The notes: a model not told the origin generated them from the letters alone. A stretch of DNA of 64,000 bases from Tritonibacter aquimaris (GCF_009617595.1 NZ_WIXK01000004.1:62001-126000); one strand, 5' to 3'. Counted from the first letter of the stretch, positions 26,848 to 36,204 are shown. A program made the numbers and translations.

Positions 26848-27236
26848 TTGATGCTCCTGGGTGCAAACGGTGGTTTTGCAATTTCCAGCACAGCAATTAG
26901 GCGTAGACCAATAAATCCCGCCTGATTTTTTGTCAGCCGTGACTACATTGAGTAAACATTGGGCGAAACTCGCGCTGCATGGTGAATAATTGTGCAGCGC
27001 CATCAAATACATTTTGTAGAGGTAAAAGAAAATTGCCCGCCCGCCGGTATCGCCGGATGATCACCTCATCCTCAGCGCAGAATCGACTGCATTTTCTTGA
27101 GGGGGTGTGACGACCGGATGAATTGGACCTCAGTTCGGCCGCCACACGTGATGCAACACTAACGTTGCAGGGCTAAGTTAGGGCGTTCCTTCCATGAGAA
27201 CAAGACGCCCACTGCTGCCCTGCGGGGAGAAGTCTT
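26848..27236. promoter_or_regulatory. Divergent ureD-urtA control region with inverted repeat
   Basis: About 390 nt between the likely ureD start and urtA. It contains TGCAAC-N6-GTTGCA (27152-27169), a perfect inverted repeat resembling the TGCACC-N5-GGTGCA site of NtrC but with one extra spacer base. Since both operons serve urea use, nitrogen control through this site is plausible. No sigma-54 -24/-12 pair was found between it and urtA. Confidence 0.45.
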
Positions 27237-28511
27237 ATGAGAACCACTATTGCATTGGCCGCTGCATTGATGCTGGGCACCTCGATGCCCGCGCTTGCTG
27301 ATGATTGCACCATTAAAGTGGGTGTTTTGCATTCCTTGTCTGGCACAATGGCGATTTCAGAGACCACGCTGAAAGACACGGTAGAAATGCTGGTAGAACA
27401 GCAAAATACCAAAGGTGGCGTAATCGGATGTGACCTGGAAGCGGTTGTGGTGGACCCTGCGTCGGATTGGCCGCTGTTTGCAGAAAAAGCGCGTGAGCTG
27501 CTGAGCGTTCATGACGTTGATGTCATTTTTGGCAACTGGACGTCGGTTTCGCGCAAATCCGTTTTGCCCGTGATCGAAGAGCTGAACGGCCTGCTGTTCT
27601 ACCCGGTTCAATATGAGGGTGAAGAAAGCTCTAAGAACGTGTTCTACACCGGTGCGGCCCCCAATCAGCAGGCCATCCCTGCGACCGATTACTTCCTCGA
27701 AGAGCTGGGTATTGAAAAATTTGCCCTGCTGGGGACGGATTACGTTTATCCGCGTACAACCAACAATATCCTGAATGCCTATCTTCAGTCCAAAGGCATC
27801 GCCGAGAGCGATATCTTTGTAAACTACACCCCGTTTGGCCATTCCGACTGGTCCAAAATTGTGGCTGACGTCGTAGCGCTGGGCGCGGACGGCAAAAGCG
27901 TGGGTGTGATTTCTACCATCAACGGCGACGCCAACATCGGCTTTTACAAAGAACTCGCTGCGGCAGGTATCTCGGCTGATGATATCCCAGTTGTTGCCTT
28001 CTCGGTTGGCGAAGAAGAGCTTTCCGGGTTGGATACATCAAACCTTGTTGGCCATCTGGCAGCGTGGAATTACTTCCAATCCGCAGAATCCGATGCAAAT
28101 GCCGAATGGGTTGAAGCGTGGAAAGCACGTATGGGCGAAGAGCGCGTGACCAATGACCCTATGGAAGCGCATTACATTGGCTTTAACATGTGGGTGAATG
28201 CGGTAGCTGCTGCTGGAACGGCTGATGTGGATGCTGTTCGCACAGCGATGTATGGTCAGGAGTTTCCAAACCTCACCGGTGGTACAGCTGTGATGCTGCC
28301 CAACCACCATCTGGCAAAACCGGTTCTGATTGGTGAAATCACCGCAGAAGGCCAGTTTGATATCATCAGCCAGACTGAAGAAGTACCGGGTGATGCATGG
28401 ACAGACTTCCTGCCGGAATCTGCCGTGCTGAAATCTGATTGGAAAGATCTGGGCTGCGGCATGTATAATGTCGACACCAAGACCTGCGTTCAGACCCTGT
28501 CTAACTACTGA
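27237..28511 (+). CDS. urtA: Urea ABC transporter substrate-binding protein UrtA
   Basis: 424 residues with a signal peptide ending near MPALA-DD. The body shows UrtA-specific blocks: VGVLHSLSGTMAISE, FGNWTSVSRKSVLPV, LLFYPVQYEGEESSKNVFYTGAAPNQQ and LLGTDYVYPRTTN. It binds urea in the periplasm. Strong ribosome site (GGGGAGAAG). First gene of the urtABCDE importer, divergent from the urease operon. Confidence 0.96.
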   Translation: MRTTIALAAALMLGTSMPALADDCTIKVGVLHSLSGTMAISETTLKDTVEMLVEQQNTKGGVIGCDLEAVVVDPASDWPLFAEKARELLSVHDVDVIFGNWTSVSRKSVLPVIEELNGLLFYPVQYEGEESSKNVFYTGAAPNQQAIPATDYFLEELGIEKFALLGTDYVYPRTTNNILNAYLQSKGIAESDIFVNYTPFGHSDWSKIVADVVALGADGKSVGVISTINGDANIGFYKELAAAGISADDIPVVAFSVGEEELSGLDTSNLVGHLAAWNYFQSAESDANAEWVEAWKARMGEERVTNDPMEAHYIGFNMWVNAVAAAGTADVDAVRTAMYGQEFPNLTGGTAVMLPNHHLAKPVLIGEITAEGQFDIISQTEEVPGDAWTDFLPESAVLKSDWKDLGCGMYNVDTKTCVQTLSNY

Positions 28512-28524
28512 TCTTTTGACTGAA

Positions 28525-28551
28525 GAGGGCGCGCCGAGATCGCGCGCCCTC
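28525..28551 (+). other. Intercistronic stem-loop urtA-urtB
   Basis: A 10-bp perfect stem (GAGGGCGCGC with 28542-28551), 7-nt loop, without a T-run. It follows the binding-protein gene, as in the other importer operons here, and probably raises urtA mRNA stability relative to the downstream genes. Confidence 0.65.
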
Positions 28552-28577
28552 AATCCAAACTTCTCGAAAGTACCGTT

Positions 28578-30533
28578 ATGAAATCCCTGCTTCTGGCAGC
28601 AATAATGCTTGTGCTTATGCCGTTTATGGCACTGGCGCAGGATGGCCCCGTTCAAACCGTATTACAAAGCCAGCGCGCGCTCATTGAAAAGAGTTCTCGC
28701 AAAACCATTGCGCCTGCGATTGATGCGCTTGTGGCCAGTGAGTTGCCTCAGATGCAGATGGTGCTGGAAACCTGGCAGGCCAAAGAGCTGTATCAACGAA
28801 AATCAGACGGGTTGTTTTTTGCCGGGCACAAGAACAGCGATAAAACCTTCACGCTTGTCGATTTGGACGCGGGGTCCGATGTCGGGGTATTTGCCAAAAA
28901 AGAACTGAAACAATTGAAGCCGAACAGCGGCGTCAGAGCCATGATCGCCAGCGCGCTTGTGCAGTTTCAGTTGATGGACCCTGATCGCGCAAAACGTCTG
29001 GCAGCGCTGGTGTCACTCGAACGCGATCCTTCGGCGCAATTGTTGGAACCGCTGCGCGCATCAATCGCGGAGGAAGCCGATGCAGAAGTTCTGCTGCGCA
29101 AGGCACGGCTTGAACGTCTGATGACGATTGGTTTTGATGCAGATCCAGTTGAACGTATTGCAGCCATTGAAGAAATGGCCGGAGATCTGGGGCTTGATTT
29201 CCGGGCAACGTTGAACCCGATCTTGACAACAAAACAGGTGGTTGGTGTCAAAGATGTTGCGCCCAAGGGTAATATTGCCGCGCAGCTCGTGCCGGGAAGT
29301 GACGCGCTCACACATGCCGAGGCCTATGCGCTTTTGGTCGATGTTGGTCTGGCTGCGCCGCGTGTCAGCAAAGAAGACCGCGACGCGGCACTAAAATCAC
29401 ATATCAATGGCGGCCGCGTTGGCGGTTTCCCGGTTGCGCAATTGTCGACCGAAACATCGCGTGATGCGGCCTATGACGCTTTGGCAGCAGACGGCAAGGT
29501 TCCAGCACGCCCGACAGACGCTGAAATCGAAGCGCGCCTTGAGGCGCACCAGTTTTATGAAATCTATGATGAACCCGCTAAAGAAGTGACAGCTGCTGCG
29601 GCGGCAGCATTGGCGAAGTCAGAAACCCGCGTGGGCGCCAGTCAGGCGCTGGATCTGGGGCTTGATGCATTGTCGCTGTCCTCGATTTATTTTCTGGCGG
29701 CGATCGGGCTGGCCATTACCTTTGGGGTGATGGGGGTCATCAATATGGCCCATGGTGAGTTCATCATGATGGGGGCCTACACTGGCTATGTTGTGCAGCA
29801 GTTTGTCCCGAACCACACGCTGTCTATTGTTGTTGCAGTACCTTTGGCATTTGCAGTGACTTTTGCTGCAGGTATCGCGCTGGAACGGCTTGTTATTCGC
29901 TGGCTGTATCACCGCCCGCTGGAAACGCTGCTTGCCACATTTGGTGTGTCTATTGCCCTGCAACAGCTGGCGAAAAACATCTTTGGCACTCAGGCGCGAC
30001 CGCTGACCTCGCCGGCGTGGCTGGATGGGGCCTGGATCATCAATGATGTGGTGTCCATCAGCTATATCCGTATCGCGATCTTTGTGCTGGCTTTGCTGTT
30101 TCTGGGGCTGTTCCTGTTCATTATGAAACGCACACGACTGGGCCTTGAAACCCGCGCTGTGACGCAAAATTCACGTATGGCGGCCAGTATGGGCATCAAC
30201 CCGGATCGGGTGAATATGCTGACCTTTGGCTTGGGATCCGGCATCGCGGGCATCGCAGGTGTTGCGATTGGGCTGTTTGCAAAGGTCACCTCTGAAATGG
30301 GCAGCGACTATATCGTGCAAAGCTTCATGACTGTGGTTGTGGGAGGCGTTGGCAATATCTTTGGCACCCTCGCAGGGGCTGCAATGATCGGTGGCTTCCA
30401 AAAAGGGGTCGAGTGGCTGAACCCATCCAACACCTTGGCGGCGCAGACCTACATGATCGTCTTCATCATCATTTTCATTCAATTCCGGCCCCGAGGCATC
30501 ATCGCTCTCAAAGGCCGTGCTGCGGGGGATTAA
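28578..30533 (+). CDS. urtB: Urea ABC transporter permease UrtB
   Basis: 651 residues. A signal-peptide-like N-terminus and a ~320-residue extracytoplasmic domain (LLRKARLERLMTIGFDADPVERIAAIEEM.., a UrtB-specific region) precede the LivH-like membrane domain (FLAAIGLAITFGVMGVINMAHGEFIMMGAY and IFGTLAGAAMIGGFQKGVEWLNPS). It forms the urea channel with UrtC. It is longer than plain LivH proteins because of the N-terminal domain, as usual for UrtB. Confidence 0.95.
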   Translation: MKSLLLAAIMLVLMPFMALAQDGPVQTVLQSQRALIEKSSRKTIAPAIDALVASELPQMQMVLETWQAKELYQRKSDGLFFAGHKNSDKTFTLVDLDAGSDVGVFAKKELKQLKPNSGVRAMIASALVQFQLMDPDRAKRLAALVSLERDPSAQLLEPLRASIAEEADAEVLLRKARLERLMTIGFDADPVERIAAIEEMAGDLGLDFRATLNPILTTKQVVGVKDVAPKGNIAAQLVPGSDALTHAEAYALLVDVGLAAPRVSKEDRDAALKSHINGGRVGGFPVAQLSTETSRDAAYDALAADGKVPARPTDAEIEARLEAHQFYEIYDEPAKEVTAAAAAALAKSETRVGASQALDLGLDALSLSSIYFLAAIGLAITFGVMGVINMAHGEFIMMGAYTGYVVQQFVPNHTLSIVVAVPLAFAVTFAAGIALERLVIRWLYHRPLETLLATFGVSIALQQLAKNIFGTQARPLTSPAWLDGAWIINDVVSISYIRIAIFVLALLFLGLFLFIMKRTRLGLETRAVTQNSRMAASMGINPDRVNMLTFGLGSGIAGIAGVAIGLFAKVTSEMGSDYIVQSFMTVVVGGVGNIFGTLAGAAMIGGFQKGVEWLNPSNTLAAQTYMIVFIIIFIQFRPRGIIALKGRAAGD

Positions 30534-30536
30534 GAT

Positions 30537-31715
30537 ATGAACCGCTCATTTATCGTACGAAACCCATCGGTTCTGATATTCCTGTCCATTCTGGCCGTGT
30601 TTACCCTGACGGTGACGCTTTTTTCCGAAGGGCTGGGCATCGGGCTGATTTCCACAAGTTTTGTCAAAACACTCGGTAAGACCCTATGTCTGTGCCTCAT
30701 CGCTGTGGCGATGGATCTGATCTGGGGATATGCGGGCATTCTGTCTTTGGGCCACTTCGCTTTCTTCGGGCTGGGCGGCTATATGGTTGGCATGTGGCTC
30801 ATGTATGAGCGCACCCAGCAGATCGTGGAGGCATCGTTGGCCGAAGGCGTGTTGCCCGCCACCCCCGAGGAGGTCAAAGCGGCCATCGGCAATCAGATCT
30901 TTGGCGTTGTTGGCAGCAATGAATTTCCCATTATCTGGGCTTTTTCGGACAGTTTGGTGCTGCAGTTGGCGCTGGTTGTCTTGGTGCCCGGTGTTCTGGC
31001 GCTGGTCTTTGGCTGGTTGGCGTTTCGAAGCCGGGTGACAGGGGTTTACCTGTCGATCCTCACCCAGGCGATGACCTTGGGGCTGTCGCTTTATCTGTTT
31101 CAAAATGCGAGCGGCCTGCGCGGCAACAACGGATTGTCGGGGTTGCAGAACCTGCCGGGTATCACCGCACCACAATCCGTTGTGTCTGTCTGGTTCCTTT
31201 GGGCATCTGCTGTGGCGCTTGGTCTTGGGTATCTGCTGATCGCCTGGCTGGTGTCGGGTAAATTTGGCTCAGTTGTGCGTGGTATTCGCGACAACGAGGC
31301 GCGGGTACGGTTCCTGGGTTATTCAGTTGAGCACTACAAATTGGTGGTCTTTGCGCTGACGGCCTGTATCGCGGCGGTTGCTGGTGCGCTCTATTACCCG
31401 CAGGCAGGGATAATCAACCCGGCCGAAGTTGCCCCGATTGCCTCGATCTATCTGGCGGTCTGGGTCGCAATTGGTGGCCGTGGTCGGCTTTATGGCGCGG
31501 TGATTGGCACCGCATTTGTGAGCCTCGTTTCCAGTTGGTTTACCGGCGGTCAGGCACCAGATGTGAACCTTGGTATCTACACCATCAAATGGGTCGATTG
31601 GTGGCTTGTTCTTCTGGGGATGAGCTTTGTCTTGGTGACATTGTTTGCTCCCAAAGGGCTGAGCGGGATCATCGATCTATTGGGACGTCTGCGCACACGG
31701 AAGGATCAGGCATGA
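30537..31715 (+). CDS. urtC: Urea ABC transporter permease UrtC
   Basis: 392 residues, polytopic. LivM/UrtC signatures are LIWGYAGILSLGHFAFFGLGGYMVGMWLMYE, IRDNEARVRFLGYSVEHYK and GGRGRLYGAVIGTAFVSLVSSWFT. Starts 3 nt after urtB and overlaps urtD by 4 nt. Confidence 0.95.
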   Translation: MNRSFIVRNPSVLIFLSILAVFTLTVTLFSEGLGIGLISTSFVKTLGKTLCLCLIAVAMDLIWGYAGILSLGHFAFFGLGGYMVGMWLMYERTQQIVEASLAEGVLPATPEEVKAAIGNQIFGVVGSNEFPIIWAFSDSLVLQLALVVLVPGVLALVFGWLAFRSRVTGVYLSILTQAMTLGLSLYLFQNASGLRGNNGLSGLQNLPGITAPQSVVSVWFLWASAVALGLGYLLIAWLVSGKFGSVVRGIRDNEARVRFLGYSVEHYKLVVFALTACIAAVAGALYYPQAGIINPAEVAPIASIYLAVWVAIGGRGRLYGAVIGTAFVSLVSSWFTGGQAPDVNLGIYTIKWVDWWLVLLGMSFVLVTLFAPKGLSGIIDLLGRLRTRKDQA

Positions 31716-32452
31716 GCACGCTTTTAGAAGTATCAGGCGTTACCGTGAGCTTTGACGGGTTTCGCGCCATCAACAATCTGTCTTTTCAAATCGGCAAGGC
31801 AGAGATGCGCGCGGTGATCGGGCCAAATGGCGCTGGAAAAACCACCTTTATGGATATTGTCACCGGCAAAACCAGACCTGATGAAGGGCGCATTCTTTGG
31901 GGGGATAAAAACATCTCGCTCATCGGTATGTCCGAGGCAAAAATTGCGCAGGCGGGGATCGGGCGCAAGTTTCAAAAACCCACCGTGTTTGAAGATCAGA
32001 CTGTGCAGGAAAACCTGCTGATGGCGCTGCGCAAAGATCGCGGGCCTTTGGCGGTGCTGCTGTTTCGTGCCAGTGACACAGATCTGCAGCAAGTTGCTGA
32101 TCTTTCTGTAGAAATCGGATTGTTCGAAGAACTTGATCGCAGCGCGGGTGAGCTGAGCCATGGACAAAAACAGTGGCTCGAGATCGGCATGCTGCTGGCG
32201 CAGGAACCACGGTTATTGCTGGTTGATGAACCGGCGGCAGGGATGACACCGGCTGAGCGGGAAAAGACCACCGATATATTGTGCAAAGCGGCCCAAACCC
32301 GTGCGGTTGTGGTGGTTGAACACGATATGGAGTTTGTCCGGCGATTAAACTGCAAGGTCACCGTGCTGCACGAAGGCGCGGTGCTTGCGGAAGGGTCGCT
32401 CGATCATGTGACCAAAAATCAGGACGTTATCGACGTCTATCTGGGGCGTTGA
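31712..32452 (+). CDS. urtD: Urea ABC transporter ATP-binding protein UrtD
   Basis: 246 residues from the ATG at 31712, coupled to urtC by ATGA. Walker A GPNGAGKTT, UrtD-typical GRKFQKPTVFEDQTVQENL, signature LSHGQKQWLEIG, Walker B LLLVDEPAAGM. LivG-type ATPase of the urea importer. Confidence 0.95.
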   Translation: MSTLLEVSGVTVSFDGFRAINNLSFQIGKAEMRAVIGPNGAGKTTFMDIVTGKTRPDEGRILWGDKNISLIGMSEAKIAQAGIGRKFQKPTVFEDQTVQENLLMALRKDRGPLAVLLFRASDTDLQQVADLSVEIGLFEELDRSAGELSHGQKQWLEIGMLLAQEPRLLLVDEPAAGMTPAEREKTTDILCKAAQTRAVVVVEHDMEFVRRLNCKVTVLHEGAVLAEGSLDHVTKNQDVIDVYLGR

Positions 32453-32454
32453 AC

Positions 32455-33150
32455 ATGTTGAATGTTGAAAATCTGAATCTACACTACGGCAAATCCCAAA
32501 TCCTCTATGATGTGTCTTTGACCGCCGAGGTTGGGGCAGTCACCTGTGTGATGGGCACCAATGGTGTTGGCAAAACCAGTCTGCTCAAGGCGATTTCAGG
32601 AACACATCCGCGCAGCAGTGGTCGGGTGGAACTTGATGGGCAGGAAATTGGCAATCTGCCTGCGCATCAGCTCGCACGGGTTGGTATTGGATATGTTCCC
32701 CAGGGACGCGATGTGTTTCCGTTGATGAGCGTGCGTGAAAACCTGGAAACGGGCTTTGCGTGCCTGCCAAAGTCTGAGCATTTCATTCCCGATGAGATCT
32801 ATGACCTTTTTCCTGTGCTGAAAGATATGCAGCATAGGCGCGGCGGGGATCTTTCAGGTGGTCAGCAACAGCAGCTTGCGATTGCGCGCGCTTTAATTGC
32901 GCAGCCCAAGCTTTTGCTGCTGGATGAACCGACCGAGGGCATTCAGCCCAATATCATCCAGCAGATCGGCGAAGTGATCAAACTGCTCAGAGATCAGGGC
33001 AATATGGCGATTGTTCTGGTCGAGCAATATTTTGATTTCGCTTATGATCTCGCGGATCATTTTGTAGCAATGCGGCGGGGCAAGGTTATTGAGGATTCAC
33101 GTAAAACCGACCTTCCGCGTGATGTGTTGCTGCCGCTTGTGTCTGTCTAG
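32455..33150 (+). CDS. urtE: Urea ABC transporter ATP-binding protein UrtE
   Basis: 231 residues from the ATG at 32455 (MLNVENLNLHYGKSQIL); an in-frame TTG at 32449 would overlap the urtD stop. Walker A GTNGVGKTS, GYVPQGRDVFPLMSVRENL, signature LSGGQQQQL, Walker B LLLLDEPTEGIQPN. LivF-type ATPase, last gene before a strong terminator. Confidence 0.95.
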   Translation: MLNVENLNLHYGKSQILYDVSLTAEVGAVTCVMGTNGVGKTSLLKAISGTHPRSSGRVELDGQEIGNLPAHQLARVGIGYVPQGRDVFPLMSVRENLETGFACLPKSEHFIPDEIYDLFPVLKDMQHRRGGDLSGGQQQQLAIARALIAQPKLLLLDEPTEGIQPNIIQQIGEVIKLLRDQGNMAIVLVEQYFDFAYDLADHFVAMRRGKVIEDSRKTDLPRDVLLPLVSV

Positions 33151-33184
33151 GCGTTTGACCATTGCACGTGGCTTGAAACAAAAA

Positions 33185-33207
33185 TGCCCCGCTGTTTAGG
33201 CGGGGCA
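33185..33207 (-). terminator. Terminator for the minus-strand sugar-transport operon
   Basis: An 8-bp stem (TGCCCCGC/GCGGGGCA) with a 7-nt loop. Read on the minus strand it is followed by TTTTTGTTT, so it ends the gtsABCD transcript. Confidence 0.7.
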
Positions 33208-33236
33208 GGTGATGCCTGTGATGGGCATATGTATTG

Positions 33237-33265
33237 GAGGCTGCGTGCGAAACGCAGCCTCTTTT
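33237..33265 (+). terminator. Rho-independent terminator of urtABCDE
   Basis: A perfect 10-bp stem (GAGGCTGCGT with 33252-33261), loop GCGAA, followed on the plus strand by TTTTG. Ends the urea-importer operon. Confidence 0.85.
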
Positions 33266-33267
33266 GT

Positions 33268-34365
33268 TTAGTTCAACCGCTCGCCGGTTTCGGGGGCAAA
33301 GTATGAAACCTTAGCCAAATCAAACGACAGACGCTGCGAGAAACCTGCCTTGGCAGAAGTTTCCGCGTGCAGTCGTGCGGTGACCGGCTTGCCACCCAGG
33401 GTGGTCACCACAAATGTGTCGGCACCTGCTGGCTCGACGATATCAATCTGGCAATCCGCCTCCTGCACAGCGTCGCCCGAGCGCATGCCCGCCTCAGCAA
33501 TGTCTTCTGGGCGTACACCGATGATCACGTCAGCCGGTAGGTTGCGGTTTGATGTGTCGGTCAGAGTGATTGTAGATCCGTTCGGGCCTGCAATTGCGAT
33601 GTCTGTGCCGCTTTCTTTGGCTTGTGCTTTGGCGGGGATCAGGTTCATCGCCGGGCTGCCCATGAAATCTGCCACAAACATATTGGCCGGATGATTGTAG
33701 ATTTCTGCCGGGGTGCCGATTTGCTGGATCACCCCACCTTTCATCACCACAATTTTGGTGGCCAGGGTCATCGCTTCGATCTGATCGTGGGTCACATAGA
33801 CCATCGTTGCGCCAAGGTTTTGATGCAACGCTTTGATTTCAGTGCGCATTTCCACCCGAAGTTTGGCGTCGAGGTTAGAAAGTGGCTCATCAAACAGGAA
33901 CAGTTTGGGATCACGTACCAGCGCGCGCCCCATAGCAACCCGCTGGCGCTGGCCACCCGAAAGCTGTCCTGGGCGACGATTGAGCAACTGCGTGATCTGC
34001 AGTTGTTCCGCAACGCGCGCCAGTTTCTCTTCCTGCGTGGCTGGATCCACACCGCGCACTTTCATGCCAAAGGTGATGTTTTTGGCAACGGTCATGGTCG
34101 GATAGAGCGCATAGGACTGAAACACCATTGCGATGTCACGGTCTTTTGGGCTCACATCAGCCATGTTCTGACCACCGATGCTGAGCGTGCCGCCGCTGAT
34201 CGGTTCAAGCCCGGCAATACAGTTCAGCAATGTTGACTTACCGCAACCAGAGGGGCCAACCAGAACCAGAAAATCCCCAGGTTCAATTGCGACGTTGATG
34301 TCTTTCAGGATCTCGACACTGCCATAGTTTTTGTAGAGACCTTTGATATCCAAGATGGGTGCCAT
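33268..34365 (-). CDS. gtsD: Sugar ABC transporter ATP-binding protein (MalK/UgpC/GtsD type)
   Basis: 365 residues. Walker A GPSGCGKST, Q-loop FQSYALYPTMTV, signature LSGGQRQRV, Walker B LFLFDEPLSNLDAKLR and H-loop VTHDQIEA, followed by a ~120-residue C-terminal regulatory OB domain (GVRPEDI) as in MalK/UgpC. It is the ATPase of the carbohydrate importer encoded by the three genes upstream on the minus strand. The order binding protein, permease, permease, ATPase matches Pseudomonas gtsABCD. The symbol is by analogy. Confidence 0.85.
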   Translation of the reverse strand: MAPILDIKGLYKNYGSVEILKDINVAIEPGDFLVLVGPSGCGKSTLLNCIAGLEPISGGTLSIGGQNMADVSPKDRDIAMVFQSYALYPTMTVAKNITFGMKVRGVDPATQEEKLARVAEQLQITQLLNRRPGQLSGGQRQRVAMGRALVRDPKLFLFDEPLSNLDAKLRVEMRTEIKALHQNLGATMVYVTHDQIEAMTLATKIVVMKGGVIQQIGTPAEIYNHPANMFVADFMGSPAMNLIPAKAQAKESGTDIAIAGPNGSTITLTDTSNRNLPADVIIGVRPEDIAEAGMRSGDAVQEADCQIDIVEPAGADTFVVTTLGGKPVTARLHAETSAKAGFSQRLSFDLAKVSYFAPETGERLN

Positions 34366-34369
34366 GGGA

Positions 34370-35269
34370 TTAGCCTTTCACGGATCCCGCGGTCAGACCG
34401 CGGATGAAGTATTTGCCAGCAACGACGTAGACAAACAGTGTGGGCAGGGCTGCGATGATCGCGGCGGCCATATCCACGTTGTATTCTTTCACGCCGGTGG
34501 TGGAGTTTACGATGTTGTTCAGTGCAACAGTTACGGGCTGAGTACCTGCCTGCGAGAAGGAAACGCCGAACAGGAAGTCATTCCAGATCTGGGTGAATTG
34601 CCAGATGATTGTCACCACGATGATGGGCAATGACAGGGGCAGGAAAATCGACCAGAAGATGCGGAAGAACCCGGCTCCGTCCACTTTTGCTGCTTTCACA
34701 AGCTCGCTCGGGATGGAGACATAATAGTTGCGGAAAAACAGCGTGGTGAAGCCGAGCCCGTAGACCACATGGACAAAGATCAGCCCGGGAATGGTGCCTG
34801 CAATCCCCATGAGACCCAGCATGCGTGCCATTGGCAGCAAGACCACCTGGAACGGGATAAAGCAGCCAAACAAAAGCAGTGCAAAGAAGATATTGGCACC
34901 TTTGAACTGCCATTGGGCAATAACATAGCCGTTTATTGCGCCCACCATCGTCGAGATCAGCACAGCCGGAATCGCGATCAGCACCGAGTTCCAGAAATAG
35001 GGGCGCACACCTTCGCATTGGATGCCGGTGCAGGCACTGGACCAGGCGGTGCGCCAGGCATCAAACGTGACCTCGCGGGGGAGGGATATCAGATCGCCGG
35101 TGCGGATTTCCTCTAGGCTTTTGAGCGATGTGGTGATCATCACAAACAAAGGCGCAAGATAGAAAACAGCAAAGCCGATCAACAGGACATAAAGCAGCCA
35201 ACGCAGCGAGACTTTTAGAACCTGACTTTGCGTATTGGCCGGAGCGTGAGAAAGCGCAGTATCAGTCAT
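34370..35269 (-). CDS. gtsC: Sugar ABC transporter permease 2 (MalG type)
   Basis: 299 residues from the ATG at 35269, overlapping the upstream permease stop by 8 nt. Six hydrophobic helices; the EAA loop that docks on the ATPase is PSELVKAAKVDGAGFFRIFWSIFLPLSLP. The C-terminus AGKYFIRGLTAGSVKG is characteristic of MalG-type permeases. It forms the translocation pore with the other permease. Confidence 0.85.
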   Translation of the reverse strand: MTDTALSHAPANTQSQVLKVSLRWLLYVLLIGFAVFYLAPLFVMITTSLKSLEEIRTGDLISLPREVTFDAWRTAWSSACTGIQCEGVRPYFWNSVLIAIPAVLISTMVGAINGYVIAQWQFKGANIFFALLLFGCFIPFQVVLLPMARMLGLMGIAGTIPGLIFVHVVYGLGFTTLFFRNYYVSIPSELVKAAKVDGAGFFRIFWSIFLPLSLPIIVVTIIWQFTQIWNDFLFGVSFSQAGTQPVTVALNNIVNSTTGVKEYNVDMAAAIIAALPTLFVYVVAGKYFIRGLTAGSVKG

Positions 35270-36131
35270 TTTTCGCTCGCAGTTCTGAGTAGAGGTAAGG
35301 CACGACAATCGCAAATACGACACCCATCATGACCATGGCAGAGCTTGCTGCCTGGCCGATGTCTCCGCGTGAAAACGCCATCGAGAACATGTAGGTCGCC
35401 GGAAGATCTGTTGCAAAGCCGGGGCCACCGCCGGTGAGGGCAATGACAAGGTCAAAGCTTTTGATTGCCAAATGCGCCAGTACGATGAAGGCCGACAGGA
35501 AAATAGGTGCCATCGAAGGGATGACAATTGCAGTGTAGATCCGCCAGGTTGGGATGCCATCGATCTGTGCTGCTTTGATGATTTCACCATCAACTGAGCG
35601 TAGCCCAGCCAGAAACAGCGCCATAACAAAGCCGGAACTTTGCCAGATGGCAGCGATGACAACGGTGTAGATGGCCATGTCTGAGTTGACGAGCCAGTTA
35701 AAGGAGAAGTTTTCGAAGCCCCAGCTTCTGACCATGGCTTCCAGACCAAGGCCAGGGTTCAAGATCCATTTCCAGGCTGTACCGGTGACGATCATCGATA
35801 GTGCCATCGGATAAAGGTAGATGGTTCTGATCGCGCCTTCCGCCCGGATGTTTTGATCCAGGAAAATCGCCAGCATGAGGCCCAGGATCATCGATATGCC
35901 GATGAACAATGCGCCAAACAGGAACAGGTTGGAGAAGGCCGTATCCCAGCGGGCAGAGTCAAATAGACGTTCATATTGGATGAAGCCAACAATGTCGTAT
36001 TTGGGAAGCAAACGCGATCTTGTCAAAGACACCCAGCCAGTCCAGGCGATGAAGCCGTAGACAAAAATCAAAATGACGAGGAAAGAAGGCGCCAGCATGA
36101 TTTTGGGGAGGTTTCGCTCTAGGTATTTCAT
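35262..36131 (-). CDS. gtsB: Sugar ABC transporter permease 1 (MalF type)
   Basis: 289 residues, six hydrophobic helices starting MKYLERNLPKIMLAPSFLVIL. The EAA loop is DGEIIKAAQIDGIPTWRIYTAIVIPSM; LTGGGPGFATDLPATYMF follows as in MalF/UgpA-type permeases. Inner-membrane half of the pore. A stem-loop separates it from the binding-protein gene. Confidence 0.85.
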   Translation of the reverse strand: MKYLERNLPKIMLAPSFLVILIFVYGFIAWTGWVSLTRSRLLPKYDIVGFIQYERLFDSARWDTAFSNLFLFGALFIGISMILGLMLAIFLDQNIRAEGAIRTIYLYPMALSMIVTGTAWKWILNPGLGLEAMVRSWGFENFSFNWLVNSDMAIYTVVIAAIWQSSGFVMALFLAGLRSVDGEIIKAAQIDGIPTWRIYTAIVIPSMAPIFLSAFIVLAHLAIKSFDLVIALTGGGPGFATDLPATYMFSMAFSRGDIGQAASSAMVMMGVVFAIVVPYLYSELRAKND

Positions 36132-36154
36132 TGCACACCCCGATTGTATGAAGT

Positions 36155-36170
36155 GCCCCCCGAAGGGGGC
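36155..36170 (-). other. UUCG-capped stem-loop after the binding-protein gene
   Basis: On the minus strand GCCCCC-TTCG-GGGGGC, a 6-bp GC stem closed by a C(UUCG)G tetraloop, one of the most stable RNA hairpins. No T-run follows. It sits in the 73-nt gap after the sugar-binding-protein gene. Confidence 0.6.
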
Positions 36171-36204
36171 AAAAGCAGGTTTAACATATGGAGGAGAGTG
36201 GTGC

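Noticed and set aside
30684-31175. 163-residue minus-strand frame inside urtC
   Set aside because: Antisense to a well-conserved permease; composition typical of a reverse frame.
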